A stretch of DNA of 18,379 nucleotides from CANHVK01 sp046304235 (lineage in GTDB: Bacteria > Bacteroidota > Bacteroidia > Flavobacteriales_D > Crocinitomicaceae): contig JBKCEW010000135.1 of assembly GCA_046304235.1 (NCBI GenBank), positions 1 to 18,379 on the forward strand, given 5' to 3'. Numbering within the stretch: position 1 is the first letter of the stretch; the number at the start of each line of letters is the position of its first letter. Positions 15,941 to 18,379 of the stretch are shown here, piece by piece. Made by a program: the position numbers and the translations under genes. The notes under the pieces were generated by a model that saw nothing but the letters and a program-made list of their open reading frames with translations, ran no database searches and was not told where the DNA came from.

Positions 15941-15966
15941 AAAACCACCTTTAAGGTGGTTTTTTT
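15941..15966 (+). terminator. Rho-independent terminator after tRNA-Arg
   Basis: Stem AAAACCACC (15941-15949) / GGTGGTTTT (15955-15963), 5-nt loop, with T run to 15966. It lies between convergent genes and could also act on the minus strand for the lipoprotein gene ending at 15978. Its core AAACCACCTTTA is the same as in the icd terminator. Confidence 0.75.
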
Positions 15967-15977
15967 CTTTTATAAAA

Positions 15978-17360
15978 TTATCGAACCATTTCTTTTAATT
16001 CTTCTAAATATACCGCTGCTATTTGATGTAGTAAGCCTTCGTTTTTATTTTTTCCTTTTAAATGAATTGTTCCTCCGTTATTGTCAAGCTCAATAGAAAT
16101 AGTTGAGATAATATCTAAGAATTTTAATCCATCATTTAATGTTCTTAATCGTGTATCATGTTTACTATCGTAAATAAAAAAGAAACCTGATTTTTTAATT
16201 TTAGAATCAGGTGTGTTCTTTTTAGGTGGTGAAATTAAATTGGTGAGCTTGTTTTCTTCGAAATGAAGATTGGGAATGTTTAATGCTGATAAATAAGGGT
16301 TTCCCAGTTTCTTGATTTCATTTGCTTTTTTCCCTAAGTGTACTTGACAGGTAGGAGCACTCATATTATGATAGGCAATGGCAACGTTTCCATTGGTTAA
16401 TTTAGAGATCGGAGTCTGCCCCAAACTTAATAAAGCTAATTGAATCGTGAAGTTATTTTGCGTTAAATCGGATAGAAGACTAGGATAGAAATCAGAAATA
16501 AATAAATCAGCTTTCATTGGGTCTATAGATAAGCCTACACCGCTTACAAATTCATTCGTTGTTATATCTCTTAAGTTTTTGATTGCATGTTCATTGAAAA
16601 ACAAGCGTTTTTTTAATGATGAATTAAATGCAAATTGAATGTCTCCGATGAAATTTTCTGATTTTAAATGAAAATCGGTAGCGATGAAACTATTTTTATA
16701 CAACGAAATGAGTTCGTCTTTTTTGGAAATAGGACGTTCGAGTGACTGTTTATCAAACATTCGTTGCATATTTTCTAAATGAAGATGAACTGAAAAACTA
16801 CTCTCTTTACTTATTAGTTTTTTGACTTGCGTATGAATGGATTGTTCTGTTTTTTTGAATGCTCTCGCAATCGTTTTTTTAGATGCATTCTTCGATAAAT
16901 GAATAATTGCAAGTGAGGAAGTGATTTTTCCAGATAGGTTTTCTCCACTGACTTCTAATTCTTGTTCTTTTGCTTCGATCAAATACCCTAAAGAACTTAA
17001 TTTATCAGCCAATGAGTCTTTATTTTTGACTTTTAAAAAGATATAAAAATCAATTGGGGTTCCATCTGGCTGAAATAAGCTGTCTAAAGCAAAATAAATG
17101 GATTCCTTTAAATCTAAACCTTTCGAAAGTGTTGCAACTTCTTTGGTAAGCAATACATTTAATTTAGGTAAATCATTAAATGCAATATTATCAATGAAGT
17201 CCTTTAAAACAATTTTACCGAATACGAGTGTAGATGAATTATTTGACACATAAGAGGCGAACGAATCTTCTACAGAAATAGTTTTATCGTCTTCCGAACA
17301 TGCTGTAAAAAGCAATATAAGTAGGAAAAATGGAAGAAAAATACGAAAAGTAAAATGCAT
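15978..17360 (-). CDS. Lipoprotein of unknown function
   Basis: 460 residues, with a signal peptide ending in the lipobox LFTAC (lipidated C21), then acidic SEDDK, a signal often compatible with outer-membrane or inner-membrane retention. The rest alternates short hydrophobic strands and charged helices, with no metal-binding or catalytic motif I recognise. The opening layout, a statement that resembles 'residues form a strand, then DLKESIYFALDS and FYIFLKVKNKDSLADKLSSLGY', recalls DUF4836/DUF3352-type lipoproteins, but the likeness is weak. The ATG at 17360 overlaps nothing on the plus strand if the divergent gene starts at 17409. The last codons are 12 nt from the tRNA terminator. Confidence 0.75.
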   Translation of the reverse strand: MHFTFRIFLPFFLLILLFTACSEDDKTISVEDSFASYVSNNSSTLVFGKIVLKDFIDNIAFNDLPKLNVLLTKEVATLSKGLDLKESIYFALDSLFQPDGTPIDFYIFLKVKNKDSLADKLSSLGYLIEAKEQELEVSGENLSGKITSSLAIIHLSKNASKKTIARAFKKTEQSIHTQVKKLISKESSFSVHLHLENMQRMFDKQSLERPISKKDELISLYKNSFIATDFHLKSENFIGDIQFAFNSSLKKRLFFNEHAIKNLRDITTNEFVSGVGLSIDPMKADLFISDFYPSLLSDLTQNNFTIQLALLSLGQTPISKLTNGNVAIAYHNMSAPTCQVHLGKKANEIKKLGNPYLSALNIPNLHFEENKLTNLISPPKKNTPDSKIKKSGFFFIYDSKHDTRLRTLNDGLKFLDIISTISIELDNNGGTIHLKGKNKNEGLLHQIAAVYLEELKEMVR

Positions 17361-17408
17361 AGTGCTAAATTTATTACCAACTTTGTAAATATATTCAATT
17401 CACTCAAA

Positions 17409-17975
17409 ATGCACTACATCGAGCCTTTTTATTTGTGGCGAATCTATTACATTGCCTCAGAAGATACTTCCTCTCCTTTTTACGGTAGGGAGTATAGTGA
17501 GTTTGAATTTACGGATCATATCTACAACTTTGTTATTCACCCTCAATGGGATTCTATCGGTTCTCCAACATTATTTATTAAAATTCTTTATGTGGATTAT
17601 GATGAGGGATTCACGATTATAGAAATGATTGGTGAATGGAACGATGCAATTGAAAATGATATTATGATTTTAAAGCGTGATATTATCGAACAAATGATGG
17701 GGTGTGGTATTAATAAATTTATACTAATTGGAGAAAATGTGCTGAATTTTCATTATTCGGATGATTGTTATTATGAAGAATGGTTTGAAGAGGTGGATGA
17801 AGGATGGATTGCCATGGTTAATTTTCATGATCATGTAATTAAGGAGTTTGTAAAAATTAACATAGATAGTTATTTTGTAATGGGGGGAGAGTTGGAAGAT
17901 GAAGAATGGAGAACTATGTCACCGATAGATTTCTATAATCGTGTTTCAGATTATGTTGTGAAAAGGTTGAATTAA
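17409..17975 (+). CDS. Acidic protein of unknown function upstream of a response regulator
   Basis: 188 residues from the ATG at 17409. An in-frame ATG at 17355 would add 18 residues but would overlap the divergent lipoprotein gene and its start region, so I prefer the later one, whose N-terminus (MHYIEPFYLWRIYYIASED) looks like the beginning of a folded domain. The protein is rich in Asp, Glu, Tyr and Trp, with no signal peptide or membrane helix, so it is probably cytoplasmic. I do not recognise the family. Nine bp separate it from the NtrC-type regulator gene, so the two are probably co-transcribed. A 7-of-8 promoter match, CAACTTTG, lies at 17378-17385. Confidence 0.75.
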   Translation: MHYIEPFYLWRIYYIASEDTSSPFYGREYSEFEFTDHIYNFVIHPQWDSIGSPTLFIKILYVDYDEGFTIIEMIGEWNDAIENDIMILKRDIIEQMMGCGINKFILIGENVLNFHYSDDCYYEEWFEEVDEGWIAMVNFHDHVIKEFVKINIDSYFVMGGELEDEEWRTMSPIDFYNRVSDYVVKRLN

Positions 17976-17984
17976 AAAATCAAA

Positions 17985-18379
17985 ATGAAAAAAATATTAA
18001 TCATAGATGACGAAAGAAGTATCCGTCGAGCTTTAGGAGAAATCTTACAATTTGAAGGATATGAAGTTGCTGAAGCAGAAGATGGTAATCAAGGTATAGA
18101 AGTTTGTAAAAATGAAGCTTTTGACTTGGTTTTTTGTGATATTAAAATGCCCGGAAAAGATGGAATGGAAGTTCTAGCTGAGATCCATCCTCTTTTTCCA
18201 GAGTTACCCATTGTTATGATTAGTGGACATGGAACGATCGAAACTGCAGTAGAAGCTATTAAAAAAGGGGCTTTTGATTTTATTGAAAAACCGTTAGATC
18301 TAAATCGCATTCTAGTGACTATTAGAAACGCAAACGAAAGAGTGTCTTTAGTAGAACAAACTACTATGCAAAAAACGAC
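17985..18379 (+). CDS. Response regulator receiver domain, NtrC/AtoC-like (3' end outside window)
   Basis: The first 131 residues of a gene cut by the right edge. They form a complete CheY-like receiver: acidic pocket IIDDE (D8, D9), phosphoacceptor D52 in VFCDIKMPGKDG, S80 in MISGHGT, and K102 in the conserved EKP. The linker that follows (NRILVTIRNANERVSL) and the ISGHGTIETAVEAIKKGAFDFIEKPL pattern are typical of NtrC-family regulators, which continue into a sigma-54-interacting AAA+ domain and a Fis-type DNA-binding domain; those parts lie outside and are inferred. Such regulators act on sigma-54 promoters, and their sensor kinase is not visible here. Confidence 0.9.
   Translation, partial: MKKILIIDDERSIRRALGEILQFEGYEVAEAEDGNQGIEVCKNEAFDLVFCDIKMPGKDGMEVLAEIHPLFPELPIVMISGHGTIETAVEAIKKGAFDFIEKPLDLNRILVTIRNANERVSLVEQTTMQKT

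Noticed and set aside
17355..17408. Start of the acidic protein at the ATG at 17355
   Set aside because: It would overlap the start of the divergent lipoprotein gene, and the added 18 residues look unlike the rest of the protein.

Overview
The window is AT-rich DNA from a member of the Bacteroidota, most likely a flavobacterium-like lineage (order inferred, not proven). The evidence is: a short primary sigma factor without region 1.1; promoters of the TTG / TAnnTTTG type instead of -35/-10 boxes; few Shine-Dalgarno sequences; tRNA genes with no encoded CCA; and lipoproteins and families (DUF4403, BaiN/HI0933-like flavoprotein, monomeric isocitrate dehydrogenase) common in that phylum. No insertion sequence, integrase, prophage, CRISPR array or rRNA gene was seen.

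Left part (1-6916), mostly minus strand. The 3' end of a membrane-protein gene enters from the left edge and meets queD tail to tail. Reading leftward, a DUF4403 lipoprotein, a BaiN-type flavoprotein and queD follow the NADP-dependent monomeric isocitrate dehydrogenase gene, which has its own strong promoter and terminator. The primary sigma factor gene lies upstream of that, with its own terminator.

Middle part (7085-15438), plus strand. A low-molecular-weight tyrosine phosphatase, an RsmI-like methyltransferase and a DctA-type dicarboxylate carrier form a compact operon. A separate promoter then precedes an 873-residue RND/MMPL-type exporter, followed 40 bp later by a 1048-residue exported protein. 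That protein is the most unusual object here: 42 tandem units of a charged 13-residue helical repeat, ten of them carrying a 6-residue insertion, arranged in part as a 96-bp higher-order repeat. The DNA encoding the insertion contains CCCTTCGACAAGCTCAGG, which I recognise from memory as the core of a repeat dispersed widely in bacterial genomes. This suggests a selfish repeat was absorbed into a coding repeat and then amplified.

Right part (15528-18379). A tRNA cluster (Ser-GCT, Pro-TGG, Arg-TCT) with recognisable promoters and terminators is followed by a minus-strand lipoprotein of unknown function. Divergent from it are a conserved-looking acidic 188-residue protein of unknown function and the start of an NtrC-like response regulator gene, cut by the window edge.
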